DNA from: Jiangella anatolica
GTDB lineage: Bacteria; Actinomycetota; Actinomycetes; Jiangellales; Jiangellaceae
DNA: 58,838 nt
Assembly (NCBI RefSeq): GCF_003236295.1
Contig: NZ_POTW01000033.1
Span: 1 to 58,838 of the forward strand
Reading direction: 5' to 3'
In this document: piece by piece, positions 46,850 through 55,834 of the stretch
Numbering within the stretch: the stretch's first letter is position 1
How the letters are laid out: every line of letters begins with the position of its first letter
Translations under genes and position numbers: made by a program
The notes under the pieces: generated by a model
Database searches by the model: none
Seen by the model: the letters and a program-made list of their open reading frames with translations, nothing else
Told to the model about the DNA's origin: nothing

Positions 46850-47167
46850 ATGACAGAGCGCTTCAGCAACCGGCAGTCGCTGATGGACGCGGCCACGGTG
46901 CTGGCAGCGCGGCGGGCCATCGACCGGGAGCTGGCGCACCTGATCGCCGACCCCTTCGACCGCGACGCGGCCAAGCGGCTGCACGACGCGGTGGGCGCCA
47001 ACGCGGACCGCGCGCAAGAGGCGCTCGAGCGCCTCGTGCACGTGACGGAGCTGCGCGAGCCCTGGGAGCTCGGCACCGACCCCGGTGCGGGCTCGAACGG
47101 TGAGGTGGCTCCGCCGTCCTCGAGCCCGCACCGGTACGACGCGACCCACGAGGAACCGGCGCCATGA
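46850..47167 (+). CDS. Small hypothetical protein, first gene of T4SS-like operon
   Basis: A 105-residue soluble, largely helical protein (RQSLMDAATVLAARRAIDRELAHLIADPFDRDAAKRLHDAVGANADRAQEALERLVHVTELREPWELG) with a disordered tail. No family is recognised. GAGGAG lies 6 nt before the ATG. It overlaps the TcpC-like gene by 4 bp, so it belongs to the operon; a chaperone or adaptor role is possible but not shown. Confidence 0.7.
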   Translation: MTERFSNRQSLMDAATVLAARRAIDRELAHLIADPFDRDAAKRLHDAVGANADRAQEALERLVHVTELREPWELGTDPGAGSNGEVAPPSSSPHRYDATHEEPAP

Positions 47168-48384
47168 AGATCAACTGGGGCTTCGGCCCGCCCAAGGAAC
47201 CCGGGGAGAAGGGCGGCGGACGCGACACCGCGCCCGGCGGTGAGTCGAACTCGGAGCAGCACACGTGGACCGGCGGCTCCCAGCTCGCCACCAGGGTCGT
47301 CGTCGGGCTGCTCTGGGCCGCGCTGATCGCCGGCCCGCTGGCGCTGGCACTCCAGGTGCTGGTGCCCGAGAGCCGGCCCGTGGTCCGCCAGGACGGCTAC
47401 GTCGACCGCATCGGCGAGGCGGCCGCGGTCAGCGAGTTCGCCGAGCGCGCCGTCGTCGCCTGGCTCGAGACGCCGGGCGAGCAGTCCGACCTGTTGCGCG
47501 CCTACTTCGGCGACCTCGGCCAGAGCCGCCCCGACATCCCGTGGACCACCTCCGGGTCGGCCGTCGCGGAGATCGTCAAGGACGACACCGGCCTGTGGTC
47601 GGTGACGGTGGGCGTCGACGCCGCCGAGGGGACGCCGCCGCCCGACGCCGCGCCCGCGGAGACGCCGGAGACCGCGGAGACCCCGGCGGCCACCGAGACG
47701 CCGGCGGCGGAGACGGACGAGAGCGGCGAGGACGGTGACGCCGAGGCGACGCCGGTCCAGCGCATCACGTCGGGCCGGCTCTACTTCCAGCTCCCGGTCC
47801 TCTACGTCGACGGCCAGATGATCGCGCAGGCGCTGCCCGCGCCGGTGCCGGCGCCGGCCGAGTTCGATCAGCTGGCCTCGGCCTACGACCACGGACTGGC
47901 CGCCGACCACCCGGCGTTCGCCCGGGTAGCCAACTTCCTCAGCGCCATGCTCGTCAGCGGCGACCAGGCCTCGCTCGAGGCGTACAGCAGCCCGGGCACG
48001 TCGTTCCGGGTGCTGAACCCGGTGCCGTACGCGGCGGTCCGCGTCGACACGATCGTCGCCGCCGGCGGCGAGGCGCCCAGCGCGGAGCCGTCCGACGGCG
48101 AGACCGTCGAGGTGCAGGCGAACGTCACGCTCAGCGGCTCCAACGGCGAGCAGATCGGCGCCCAGTACGCGCTGGCGCTCCAGGCCCGCGAGGGACGGTG
48201 GGAGGTCGCGCGGCTGCGCACGTCGCCCGCGCTGGCCGAGCCGGTCCCGCTGCCCGAGCCGGCGCCGGTCACCACACCGACTCCTGGGACGAGCACCTCC
48301 TCGTCCCAGGGCCCACCCTCCACGGAACCGACGAGGGAGGCCGGAACCGACGCACCCGAGGGCTCGACCACCGAGACCCCCTGA
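47164..48384 (+). CDS. TcpC/VirB8-like conjugation-type assembly protein
   Basis: A 406-residue protein with a cytoplasmic N-terminus, one helix (ATRVVVGLLWAALIAGPLALALQVLV, about residues 43-68) and a large external part. The external region looks like two NTF2-like domains, as in the conjugative-transposon protein TcpC. It is interrupted by an acidic/Thr-Pro linker (ETPETAETPAATETPAAETDESGEDGD) at about 165-195 and ends in a Ser/Thr/Pro tail. TcpC is the VirB8-like scaffold in Gram-positive T4SS. The start overlaps the previous stop as ATGA. Confidence 0.78.
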   Translation: MKINWGFGPPKEPGEKGGGRDTAPGGESNSEQHTWTGGSQLATRVVVGLLWAALIAGPLALALQVLVPESRPVVRQDGYVDRIGEAAAVSEFAERAVVAWLETPGEQSDLLRAYFGDLGQSRPDIPWTTSGSAVAEIVKDDTGLWSVTVGVDAAEGTPPPDAAPAETPETAETPAATETPAAETDESGEDGDAEATPVQRITSGRLYFQLPVLYVDGQMIAQALPAPVPAPAEFDQLASAYDHGLAADHPAFARVANFLSAMLVSGDQASLEAYSSPGTSFRVLNPVPYAAVRVDTIVAAGGEAPSAEPSDGETVEVQANVTLSGSNGEQIGAQYALALQAREGRWEVARLRTSPALAEPVPLPEPAPVTTPTPGTSTSSSQGPPSTEPTREAGTDAPEGSTTETP

Positions 48385-48433
48385 CCCGTAGCCCAACCCG
48401 CATTCACGCGGCCGTTCACAAGGAGAAGGAGCC

Positions 48434-48757
48434 ATGAGCCTCATCACCGGACTCACGGCGGCGGCGCCCGACCTCGCCAGCTCGTCCATCACCATCCAGG
48501 CCGGTCTGCTCGACTGGACCACCGACACCGCGTCGAGCCTGCAGACGGTCCTGCGCGTCGTCGCCATCACGGTGGCGATCGTGTTCGTCGTTTACAAGGC
48601 GGTCCAGTCGAAGTTCGCCATCGGCACGATCATCGTCTCCGCGCTGGCGGCGGGCGTCTTCATCTGGATCGTCTACAACGTCACGGCGCTGCGCGACACC
48701 GTCGGCGAGGACCTGCCCGGGTCGGCGCCGGTGTCACAGCACGTCGATCTGACCTAG
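48434..48757 (+). CDS. Small integral membrane protein of T4SS-like operon (VirB2-like position)
   Basis: A 107-residue protein with two predicted helices (LRVVAITVAIVFVVYKAVQ, then AIGTIIVSALAAGVFIWIVYNV), preceded by a hydrophobic/polar N-terminal stretch of 35 residues. Size, topology and placement before PrgI/VirB4 resemble VirB2-like subunits or TcpD-like proteins of Gram-positive T4SSs. No sequence signature confirms this. A strong AAGGAGAAGGAG lies just upstream of the ATG. Confidence 0.75.
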   Translation: MSLITGLTAAAPDLASSSITIQAGLLDWTTDTASSLQTVLRVVAITVAIVFVVYKAVQSKFAIGTIIVSALAAGVFIWIVYNVTALRDTVGEDLPGSAPVSQHVDLT

Positions 48758-48808
48758 CCGCGCGGCAAGCCGGAAGACCACGAGACCCCAGGGCGGAGGT
48801 GACGATCG

Positions 48809-49543
48809 ATGGCCGAGGATCCGGAGCAGCTGGAGACGGTCAAGTACTACACGCGGGCGCGCAAGTTCCCGCAGCTGCTCGGGCGGATGCCCGACGGCAC
48901 CAAGATCCCCGGCGGGCCGTACACGGTCCAGCAACTCATCGCGGCGATCCTCATCATCGTCGTCGGCGGGCTGACGATCGACACCTGGGGCGTCTTCGGG
49001 GTCTTCGGCAACATCGCGCTGCTGTTCGGGACGGCGTTCGCCGCGGTCTTCCTCATCGGCCGGCTGCCGATGAACGGCCGCAACCCGCTCTACGCGCTGA
49101 TCGGCCTGTACCGCAGCCTGAACGCGCCCGCATCGGGCCGCTACCAGGGCCGGCCGGTGCGGTTCCGCCGGCCGCGCCGCATCCGGCACCGGACGACCGT
49201 CTATCTCGGCCCGCTCCCCGGCACCGATCCGTGGGCCGAGCTCGAACCGGGCGTGCTCGCCGCGGCGGTGGCGGAGCTGCCCGACGGGTTGCGCCAGCGC
49301 CTGGAGCGCACGCCGGCCGCGCCACCCGCGGCAGAACCGGTCGCGATACCCGAACCGGCAGCGGCGCCGGCCGGGCGGCCACTGAGCGGGGTGCAGGCGT
49401 TGCTGGCCCTGCTCCCGGCCGACCAGCAGGATCAGCCCGCGAACGGACGGCGCCCGGCGCCGCGTCCGCGGGGCCAGCAGCGCACCGCCCTCCGGCACGG
49501 GAGCGGCGCGGTCAGCGATTCGTGGGGTGAGGACGATGCGTAG
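48809..49543 (+). CDS. PrgI/TcpE-like membrane protein (VirB3 equivalent)
   Basis: A 244-residue protein. The N-terminus VKYYTRARKFPQLLGRMPDGTKIPGGPYT is followed by two helices in close succession (VQQLIAAILIIVVGGLTIDTWGVFG and GNIALLFGTAFAAVFLIGRLP), then a conserved RNPLYALIGLYRSLN segment. The C-terminal half is disordered. Two helices plus a cytoplasmic tail immediately before a VirB4 gene is the PrgI/VirB3 pattern of Gram-positive T4SS. The ATG has GGCGGAGG upstream. It overlaps the VirB4-like gene by 8 bp. Confidence 0.75.
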   Translation: MAEDPEQLETVKYYTRARKFPQLLGRMPDGTKIPGGPYTVQQLIAAILIIVVGGLTIDTWGVFGVFGNIALLFGTAFAAVFLIGRLPMNGRNPLYALIGLYRSLNAPASGRYQGRPVRFRRPRRIRHRTTVYLGPLPGTDPWAELEPGVLAAAVAELPDGLRQRLERTPAAPPAAEPVAIPEPAAAPAGRPLSGVQALLALLPADQQDQPANGRRPAPRPRGQQRTALRHGSGAVSDSWGEDDA

Positions 49544-52169
49544 TCCGGCGCGGGCCATGGCCGGCCATCTGCTGTGGTCGCGGGGCGGGACGGTGTGGGC
49601 GACGTGGCGGCTGAACGCGCTGCCGTACGGCTTCCGTCCCGACAAGGACAAGCACGGCGTGCGCGCGGCGCACCAGGCGCTGCTGCGGGCGTTGCCCGGT
49701 GAGGCGCTGTTGGTCGGCGCCTGCGCGGCACTCGACCCGGCGGCGATCGTCGAGCGGATGATCACCGGCATCCCGCTGGAGCACTGCCCCGAGTGGGCGG
49801 CCGAGTGCGAGGCGACCCTCGACACGCTCGACGAGCTCGCGCTGGGTCAGCGGACCTTCTGGCTCAGCGTCCCGCTGCGCAACGGCGGTCGGTTCGGCAA
49901 CCTCGGCGAGTCCTTCCGGGCCGGCCTCGACGACTTCCGCGACCACCTGGCGTTGCCGCGTCACGGCATCTCGCCGGCCGAGCTGAAGATCCGGACCGAC
50001 CAGGCGCACAAGGTCGAGGTCGGAATCCCCGCGGTGTTCCGGCCGCGTCAGGCCACCGTCGCCCAGCTGGTGTGGCTCTACCAGCACACGCTGCAGCGCG
50101 GCCTGTTCGCCGACATGGACCTGCCCGAGACGCGAGCCGACCACGAGGCCGCCGTCGTGCCCCGTCACGGCGTGCTGTGGCCCGACGCGCTGATCGACGA
50201 GGGCGGCCAGTCCGAGCTGGACCGCCGGCAGCTCAAGAGCTGGAACCCGCTGCGGCGCAAGTACGTCAAGATCACCCAGCCGGACCAGCCCGACGCCGTG
50301 TCCTACCAGGGACTGCTGGCGCTGGCCGACACCCCGGCCGACGGCATGGTGTTCCCCGGCGGCGAGTACCTCGGCCGGGTCGACGACGCCGGCCTCGACG
50401 TCGACTGGGCGGTTCGGCTGCACACCCGGACCCGCGAGGAGGTCATCGCGCGCAACCGCCGCGCCGTCGCCAACCTCAACGACCAGTTCCTCCAGCAGGA
50501 GGGCCAGCTCAGCACCGGCATGCACGCCATCGAGCGGTCCGCCCGCGACCTCGCCGAGTACGAGGCGCTGCTGTCGGCCGACGACCTGGAGGTCGAGGTC
50601 GAGGCGACGGTCATCTTCTGCGTCGCCGGCCCCACCGGGGAGCACGTCATGGAGCAGGCCAAGGAGCTGCAGGCGTTCTACGGCGGCTCCGGCTTCAAGC
50701 TGACGCACCCGCTGGGCAACCAGGAGGACCTCTGGTGGGCGATGCTGCCCGGTACGCCGCTGTCCAAGTCGGTCCGCGAGTTCGCGCAGATCACCACGTC
50801 GCACTCCTTCTCCGCGGCGGTACCGGTGGTCACCTGCGACGTCGGCGACAACAAGGGCACCCTGCTGGGCCTGAACATCTCCACCGGCCAGACCGGCGTC
50901 GTCCACCACGACCCGGCCGGCGCCACGACCCGGCTGGACGTCTCCGGCTCGCTGGCCATCGCCGGTGAGCTGGGCGCCGGCAAGTCGGTCGCGCTGAAGA
51001 AGATCGCCGCCGACACCGTCGACCGCGGCGGCCGGTTCATCGCGCTGGACCGCACCGAGTCGGGCGAGTGGGTGACGATGGCCCGCGCGCTCACCACGCC
51101 GACCATCGTCTCCGTCGTCGACCCCACCATGAGCATGGACCCGCTCCGGGTCTTCGACCGGCACACCGGCTCCCGCGTCGCGCAGTCGTTCCTCACCCCG
51201 CTGCTCAACGTCTCGCCGACGTCAGAGCGGGGCGTGCTGCTGTCGGAGGTGCTGGAGGTCGGCTACCTGGCCCGGCACGGCATCCGCGGCCTGGGCGACC
51301 TCACCAAGCACCTGCTGGAGAGCTGCACCCTCGACGGCGCCTACGAGCTCGGCCGCGTGATGAACGTGTTCGCCCGCAAGGAGTTCGGCCGGGTCATCTT
51401 CGACACGTCGCTGCCGCCGGTGGAGCTGAGCGACCGCGCGATCGTGTTCTGGACCCGCACACTGGAGCTGCCCGACCGCGACGAGCTGCAGCACGCGCAC
51501 CTGTTCGAGCAGCTGAAGCTGGAGAAGATCTTCGGCCGGGCGATGTACGCGCTGATGGCGAGCATGGGCCGGCAGGTCTGCTTCGGCGACCGCTCCGAGC
51601 TGGCGCTGTTCATCGTCGACGAGGCGCACCACGTCACCGCCTCGCCGGAGGGCGAGCGCGAGATCACCGTGTTCGTCCGCGACGGCCGCAAGCACCAGGC
51701 CGCGGTCGCGCTGGGCAGCCACGATCCCGAGAGCGACTTCGGCGACGCCACGCTGCGCGGCCTGATCCCGACCCGCATCCTCATGCGGCACCGCGACAAG
51801 ACGCTGGCCAAACGCGGCCTCAAGTGGCTCGACCTCGACCCCGACGACGAGGCGCTGGTCGCCCTGATCACCGAGCACACCAGCCCGGTCGGCCCCGACG
51901 GCGTGCCCGAGATGCGGCGCGGCGAGGCGCTCATGCGCGACGCGCTGGGCAACGTCGCCCGCATCAAGGTCATGCCGCCGTCGCGGCCGGAACGGTTCGA
52001 GGCGATGAAGACGTCGCCGCCGGAGGTCCTGATCGGTGGCCGTCCGGGCGGGCCGGCGCGCGCCGGCATCCCGGCCCGGACCGGCGTCGCCGAGCTCGAG
52101 GCCGTCGACGGCCCGCCGGAGCTGACCGCCGGCCGCACCGACCGGACCGTCGGGTCGAGGCCCGCATGA
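49536..52169 (+). CDS. VirB4-like secretion ATPase
   Basis: AAA+/HerA-type ATPase of 877 residues that powers T4SS assembly and secretion. Walker A GELGAGKS is at about residues 477-484 and Walker B is LALFIVDEAHHVT. There is also an RDGRKHQAAVALGSHDPES sensor-like segment. The N-terminal 450 residues are the CagE/TrbE-VirB4 domain, including SYQGLLALADTP and STGMHAIERSARDLAEY. The start is either GTG 49527 or ATG 49536; I use the ATG because GAGGA precedes it. It overlaps the PrgI-like gene upstream by 8 bp and the VirB6-like gene by 4 bp. A coupling ATPase (VirD4) is not seen in the window. Confidence 0.9.
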   Translation: MRSPARAMAGHLLWSRGGTVWATWRLNALPYGFRPDKDKHGVRAAHQALLRALPGEALLVGACAALDPAAIVERMITGIPLEHCPEWAAECEATLDTLDELALGQRTFWLSVPLRNGGRFGNLGESFRAGLDDFRDHLALPRHGISPAELKIRTDQAHKVEVGIPAVFRPRQATVAQLVWLYQHTLQRGLFADMDLPETRADHEAAVVPRHGVLWPDALIDEGGQSELDRRQLKSWNPLRRKYVKITQPDQPDAVSYQGLLALADTPADGMVFPGGEYLGRVDDAGLDVDWAVRLHTRTREEVIARNRRAVANLNDQFLQQEGQLSTGMHAIERSARDLAEYEALLSADDLEVEVEATVIFCVAGPTGEHVMEQAKELQAFYGGSGFKLTHPLGNQEDLWWAMLPGTPLSKSVREFAQITTSHSFSAAVPVVTCDVGDNKGTLLGLNISTGQTGVVHHDPAGATTRLDVSGSLAIAGELGAGKSVALKKIAADTVDRGGRFIALDRTESGEWVTMARALTTPTIVSVVDPTMSMDPLRVFDRHTGSRVAQSFLTPLLNVSPTSERGVLLSEVLEVGYLARHGIRGLGDLTKHLLESCTLDGAYELGRVMNVFARKEFGRVIFDTSLPPVELSDRAIVFWTRTLELPDRDELQHAHLFEQLKLEKIFGRAMYALMASMGRQVCFGDRSELALFIVDEAHHVTASPEGEREITVFVRDGRKHQAAVALGSHDPESDFGDATLRGLIPTRILMRHRDKTLAKRGLKWLDLDPDDEALVALITEHTSPVGPDGVPEMRRGEALMRDALGNVARIKVMPPSRPERFEAMKTSPPEVLIGGRPGGPARAGIPARTGVAELEAVDGPPELTAGRTDRTVGSRPA

Positions 52170-54382
52170 GCCTCGCCGCCGGCGCCGTCACGATCGCCGC
52201 CGAGGCCTGCCAGGTCGCCGGCGGCGACGGCCTGGGCGACCAGTTCATCAACCCGACCGGCAACTGCGAGCTGTCGGCGTTTCACGTGCAACTGTCGCTG
52301 GCCGGCGGCATCACCGACCCGTTCCACCTGATCTTCAAGGTGCTCATGACGATCACCTGGGCGATCTACCAGTTCCAGGTGATCGCGCTGGCGTGGATCA
52401 CCGACTTCGTGCTCGGCATGACCTGGCTGGACTGGTTCACCGGCATCGCCGGCGACTTCCAGGACTCCATCGCCGGCATGCTGTCCAACCTCAACATCTA
52501 CGTCGCGATGCTGACGATCACCGCGTTCGTCTGCATGCTCTGGATGGCCAGAGGCATGTGGGGGAAGGGGCTCGCGCAACTCTTCCTCTCACTGGTCATC
52601 GCGAACTACGCGGTGGCGACGATCAGCTACGACAGCCAGCATCCCGACAACAACCTCGCGCCGATCAACCCGATCAGCTGGCTCATCGGCGACAACGACG
52701 CTCAGGACGGCCTGCTCTACGACGCCCGCGACACGTCCCAGTACCTGGTCGGCCAGATCGTCAACGACGACGACTATCTCGACGACCTGACGAACCCCGA
52801 GAACCAGCAGGTCAGTCCCGGCGAGAGCATCCTCAACACGTTCCTGTACCACCCGGCGATGCTGGTGAACTTCGGCTACATCCTCGACGGCGACTGCGAG
52901 GAGGCCTACGTCGTCGCGCTGTCGCACGCCGGCAACAACACGTCGAAGGACGACCTCAAGGACGACCTGAACGATCGCGACCTCGCCGGCGAGGGCTCGG
53001 CCGCCGAGGGCGTCGACACCGGGTCCGAGCTGACCGACCCGGGCACCTGGTGGGGCGGCACCGGCGACGAGCCGGTCGACTACGACCCAGAGGTCTGGAA
53101 GGTCGTCGGCAGCTGCCTCAACGACGAGGTGGACACGTTCGCCAAGATGGCCCGGCCGGACAGCTGGATGGCGCAGTTCGCGATCCAGCCCGCCGTCACG
53201 ATCCTCGCGGTGCTCATCCTCATCATCGCCGGAGTCGTCTTCATCGCCGGCCTGTCCGCACTCCTCCAGTGCATCAAGCTGCTGGTCACGCTGCTGCTGG
53301 CGATCCTGCCCGGCGGGGCCAGAACCACGCTGTGGCGCAACATCGGCCAGCTGTTCGCCACGGTCCTCATGCTGATGTTCTGCATCGTCTTCCTGGGCGT
53401 GTTCCTGCACGTGATCACCGACGTCATGGCGGCCGGCCGCGCACCCACCGGCAACCCCGACGACCGTTCGATCCGGTGGGCCGAGATCGGCAAGTTCCTG
53501 CTCATCGACCTGTTGCTGATCGCCGGCATCGTCCTGTTCTGGCGCGGCCGGGGCGCGGTGCATCAGACGAAGGACCGGGTCGCCGCCGCCATGGCCTCCA
53601 AGTTCGGCGCCGGCGGCGGTGGTGGCGGAGGCGGCGGCTTCGGTGGCTCGCCGCTGGCCCCGACCGGCGGTGGTGGCGCCGCCCTGAAGCGCATGACCGG
53701 CAACTTCAACATGGTCAGCGATGCCGCACGCAACTCCGGCGTGGTCGGCGGGTCCGGCCGCCTGCAGGGCATCATCCGGCGCACATCCGGCCTGGTCGGC
53801 CAGGCCGGCCTCGCCTGGGCCACCGGCGGCGGCTCCCTCGCCGTCAAGGGCGGCGCGGTGGCCGCCAAGAGCGCCGCCGTCCGGGGCGCCGGGCGGGCGG
53901 CCCGGAACGCGATGGCGAACGGCGCCGGCCGTACCGTCCAGTTCGCCCGGCGGCAACGCGTCCAGCACTACCTGCGCCGGGGCGACCACGCGGCCGTCAA
54001 CCGCATCAACAGCCGCATCCGCGGCTCCGAGATGGCCCGCGCCGACCGCGCCGACCAGGCTCGGCTGAGCCGGTACGACGGCGGGACGCGCCGGGCCGAG
54101 CGGCTGGCCCGGCTGACCCGCGGACGCTACGGCGCCGAGCGGGTGAACAACGCGCCGGCCGGCCGGAGCCGCCTCGTCGCCGACATGCAGCGCGCCCGCC
54201 AGACCCGGGCCCAGGCGTACGGCCGGCGGCACCAGGCCGAACGCAGCCGGCTCAGTCCGTGGGAGCGGCGCGAGGCCTACGAGCGCGATCGCCGCGAGGC
54301 GCACCGGATCCAATGGCAGCGGATCAGGGAGGATCAGGAGAAGGAGCGGCGGATCCGCCGCCCGAGGAAGGGCAAGTCCTGA
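52166..54382 (+). CDS. VirB6/TrbL-like polytopic membrane protein
   Basis: A 738-residue protein with about eight predicted helices between residues 50 and 455. The first lie in VLMTITWAIYQFQVIALAWITDFVLGMTWLDWF and VAMLTITAFVCMLWMARGMW. The later ones are in AVTILAVLILIIAGVVFIAGLSALLQ, LLVTLLLAILPGGA, LFATVLMLMFCIVFLGVFLHVI and LLIDLLLIAGIVLFW. A Gly-rich stretch (GAGGGGGGGGGFGGSP, about 478-495) follows. The tail of about 230 residues becomes very basic (ERREAYERDRREAHRIQWQRIREDQEKERRIRRPRKGKS). A large loop with acidic insertions lies between helices. The ATG overlaps the VirB4 stop by 4 bp. A one-mismatch parS (52279-52292) lies near the 5' end. Confidence 0.82.
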   Translation: MSLAAGAVTIAAEACQVAGGDGLGDQFINPTGNCELSAFHVQLSLAGGITDPFHLIFKVLMTITWAIYQFQVIALAWITDFVLGMTWLDWFTGIAGDFQDSIAGMLSNLNIYVAMLTITAFVCMLWMARGMWGKGLAQLFLSLVIANYAVATISYDSQHPDNNLAPINPISWLIGDNDAQDGLLYDARDTSQYLVGQIVNDDDYLDDLTNPENQQVSPGESILNTFLYHPAMLVNFGYILDGDCEEAYVVALSHAGNNTSKDDLKDDLNDRDLAGEGSAAEGVDTGSELTDPGTWWGGTGDEPVDYDPEVWKVVGSCLNDEVDTFAKMARPDSWMAQFAIQPAVTILAVLILIIAGVVFIAGLSALLQCIKLLVTLLLAILPGGARTTLWRNIGQLFATVLMLMFCIVFLGVFLHVITDVMAAGRAPTGNPDDRSIRWAEIGKFLLIDLLLIAGIVLFWRGRGAVHQTKDRVAAAMASKFGAGGGGGGGGGFGGSPLAPTGGGGAALKRMTGNFNMVSDAARNSGVVGGSGRLQGIIRRTSGLVGQAGLAWATGGGSLAVKGGAVAAKSAAVRGAGRAARNAMANGAGRTVQFARRQRVQHYLRRGDHAAVNRINSRIRGSEMARADRADQARLSRYDGGTRRAERLARLTRGRYGAERVNNAPAGRSRLVADMQRARQTRAQAYGRRHQAERSRLSPWERREAYERDRREAHRIQWQRIREDQEKERRIRRPRKGKS
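52279..52292. other. parS-like site (one mismatch)
   Basis: GTTTCACGTGCAAC differs from GTTTCACGTGAAAC at one base. It is in the VirB6-like gene, about 29 kb from dnaA. It is read as codons for AFHVQL, which any protein could contain, so selection for ParB binding is not shown. Confidence 0.4.
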
Positions 54383-54948
54383 TGAACGATCGATCCGACG
54401 GCGCCGGCCTACGGCAGAACGCACCCGCGAGCCAACTGGACCGGCTGCGCGCCCGCCCGGCGGTGAGCCAGCCGCCCGCGCTGCCGGCCCAGCCGTCCGG
54501 CCGGCTGCCGCAACTGGTCCGCGAGGTGCTCGACGGCATGGCCGCGGTCTACGACGTGGACGGCGACGACCTGGTCGGGGCCTGGGAGAACGGCATCTTC
54601 GACTTCAGCGTCCTGCCCGACGACGAGGGCCGCGCCGAGGTGCTGCAGGTGCACGGGTCGTGGGAGCGGATGCTGCCGGACCAGCGGTTCAAGGAGGCGG
54701 TCCTCTTCGCGAACGAGTGGAACGCCGAGCACGTCTGGCCGAAGGTGTTCGTGCTGCCCGACGACGAGGGGTGGCTCGGCCTGCACGGCGAGTTCACGGC
54801 CGACCTCGGCGCCGAGCCGGACGTCGACCGGGTCGAGCTCGCCGTCAACACCGGCATCATCGCGAGCCTCGCGGTGTTCGACGCGGCCGAGGTCACCTTC
54901 CCCGACGCCCGGCTGCTCGGCGGCGACGACCTGGACGAGACCGAGTGA
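54382..54948 (+). CDS. YbjN-domain, secretion-chaperone-like protein
   Basis: A 188-residue soluble protein. After a disordered N-terminus comes a YbjN-type alpha/beta domain: LPQLVREVLDGMAAVYDVDGDDLVGAWENGIFDFSVLPDDEGRAEVLQVHGSWERML, then FANEWNAEHVWPKVFVLPDDEGWLGLHGEFTADL. YbjN domains share the fold of type III secretion chaperones and occur in actinobacterial secretion clusters. The ATG overlaps the VirB6-like stop by one base. In this operon it could bind a secreted substrate; that is inferred. Confidence 0.8.
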   Translation: MNDRSDGAGLRQNAPASQLDRLRARPAVSQPPALPAQPSGRLPQLVREVLDGMAAVYDVDGDDLVGAWENGIFDFSVLPDDEGRAEVLQVHGSWERMLPDQRFKEAVLFANEWNAEHVWPKVFVLPDDEGWLGLHGEFTADLGAEPDVDRVELAVNTGIIASLAVFDAAEVTFPDARLLGGDDLDETE

Positions 54949-55012
54949 CAGCCCGACCTTGATCGACCTAGGGTGTGTCTGAGCACGTCAGGAGCGGGAC
55001 GGGGCGGAGCAG

Positions 55013-55831
55013 ATGTCGGAACTGGAACGCGGCGGCGGGTCCGTGCCGCAGCGGCGCCGCACGTCGCGGGCGGAGGTCGACACCGGTCCGTCCGGCTCGA
55101 CGCTCGACGTCGACTTCGTGGCCAGCGCAGCCGGCGACTGGTCCAGCTGGCGCTACCTGCCCATCGACGTCCGGGCCGTCCTCGACCGGGCCGGCCACGC
55201 CGGTGAGCGGGCGTTCGCGTCCGGCGCCGTGCCGCCAGAACCCGCGGTGCGCGACGGCGTCGAGGTCGAACTGGGCCACGCCTGGACGGTCGACCACACC
55301 GCGCTGACCGTCGTCGACGCCGTCCGTCCGCTCGACGCGCGCGGCCGCGGGCCGTGGCGGCTCACGACCTACCGGCATCCGTTCGCCGGCCAGGTGAAGG
55401 AGCGCCGGGGCACGGTCGCGCCGGACGCGCCCACCGGCAGGCGTGGACCGGCGGCCGCCGGGCCGGACGACCCCGGGGCGCTCGACGTGCTGCCCGCGCC
55501 GGTGCGCCGGCAGCTCCTCACCACCGTCCCCGACCCGGACTTCGAGGACGAGCGCCTGGTCCAGACGTCCGAGCGCGGGCGGCCGGTCGAGGAGGAGGTC
55601 TGCCTGGTCCGCGCCACCGCCCGGATCGTCATCGCGGTGGTCGCGACCCGGGCGATCACACCGGCCCGCGGTCAGGACGCGGCGGCCGCGGCGGCGGCGC
55701 TGGCGGCCACGCCGTGGCAGGTGCACGCGTTGACGGCGGCCCTCGGCCGGTCGGAGGCGCGGCTGCTCGGCGGTGACGGGACGGCGCTGGACGGTCCCGG
55801 CGCGCGAGGCGGCCGCCGGCAGATCGGCTGA
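55013..55831 (+). CDS. Hypothetical protein of T4SS-like operon
   Basis: A 272-residue protein with no signal peptide or membrane helix. The sequence is beta-rich in the middle (VEVELGHAWTVDHTALTVVDAVRPLD), followed by a Pro/Gly linker and an alanine-rich C-terminal helix region (RGQDAAAAAAALAATPWQVHALTAALG). I recognise no family. It begins 64 bp after the YbjN-domain gene and ends 3 bp before the DnaJ gene, so co-transcription is likely. Confidence 0.7.
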   Translation: MSELERGGGSVPQRRRTSRAEVDTGPSGSTLDVDFVASAAGDWSSWRYLPIDVRAVLDRAGHAGERAFASGAVPPEPAVRDGVEVELGHAWTVDHTALTVVDAVRPLDARGRGPWRLTTYRHPFAGQVKERRGTVAPDAPTGRRGPAAAGPDDPGALDVLPAPVRRQLLTTVPDPDFEDERLVQTSERGRPVEEEVCLVRATARIVIAVVATRAITPARGQDAAAAAAALAATPWQVHALTAALGRSEARLLGGDGTALDGPGARGGRRQIG

Positions 55832-55834
55832 CCC

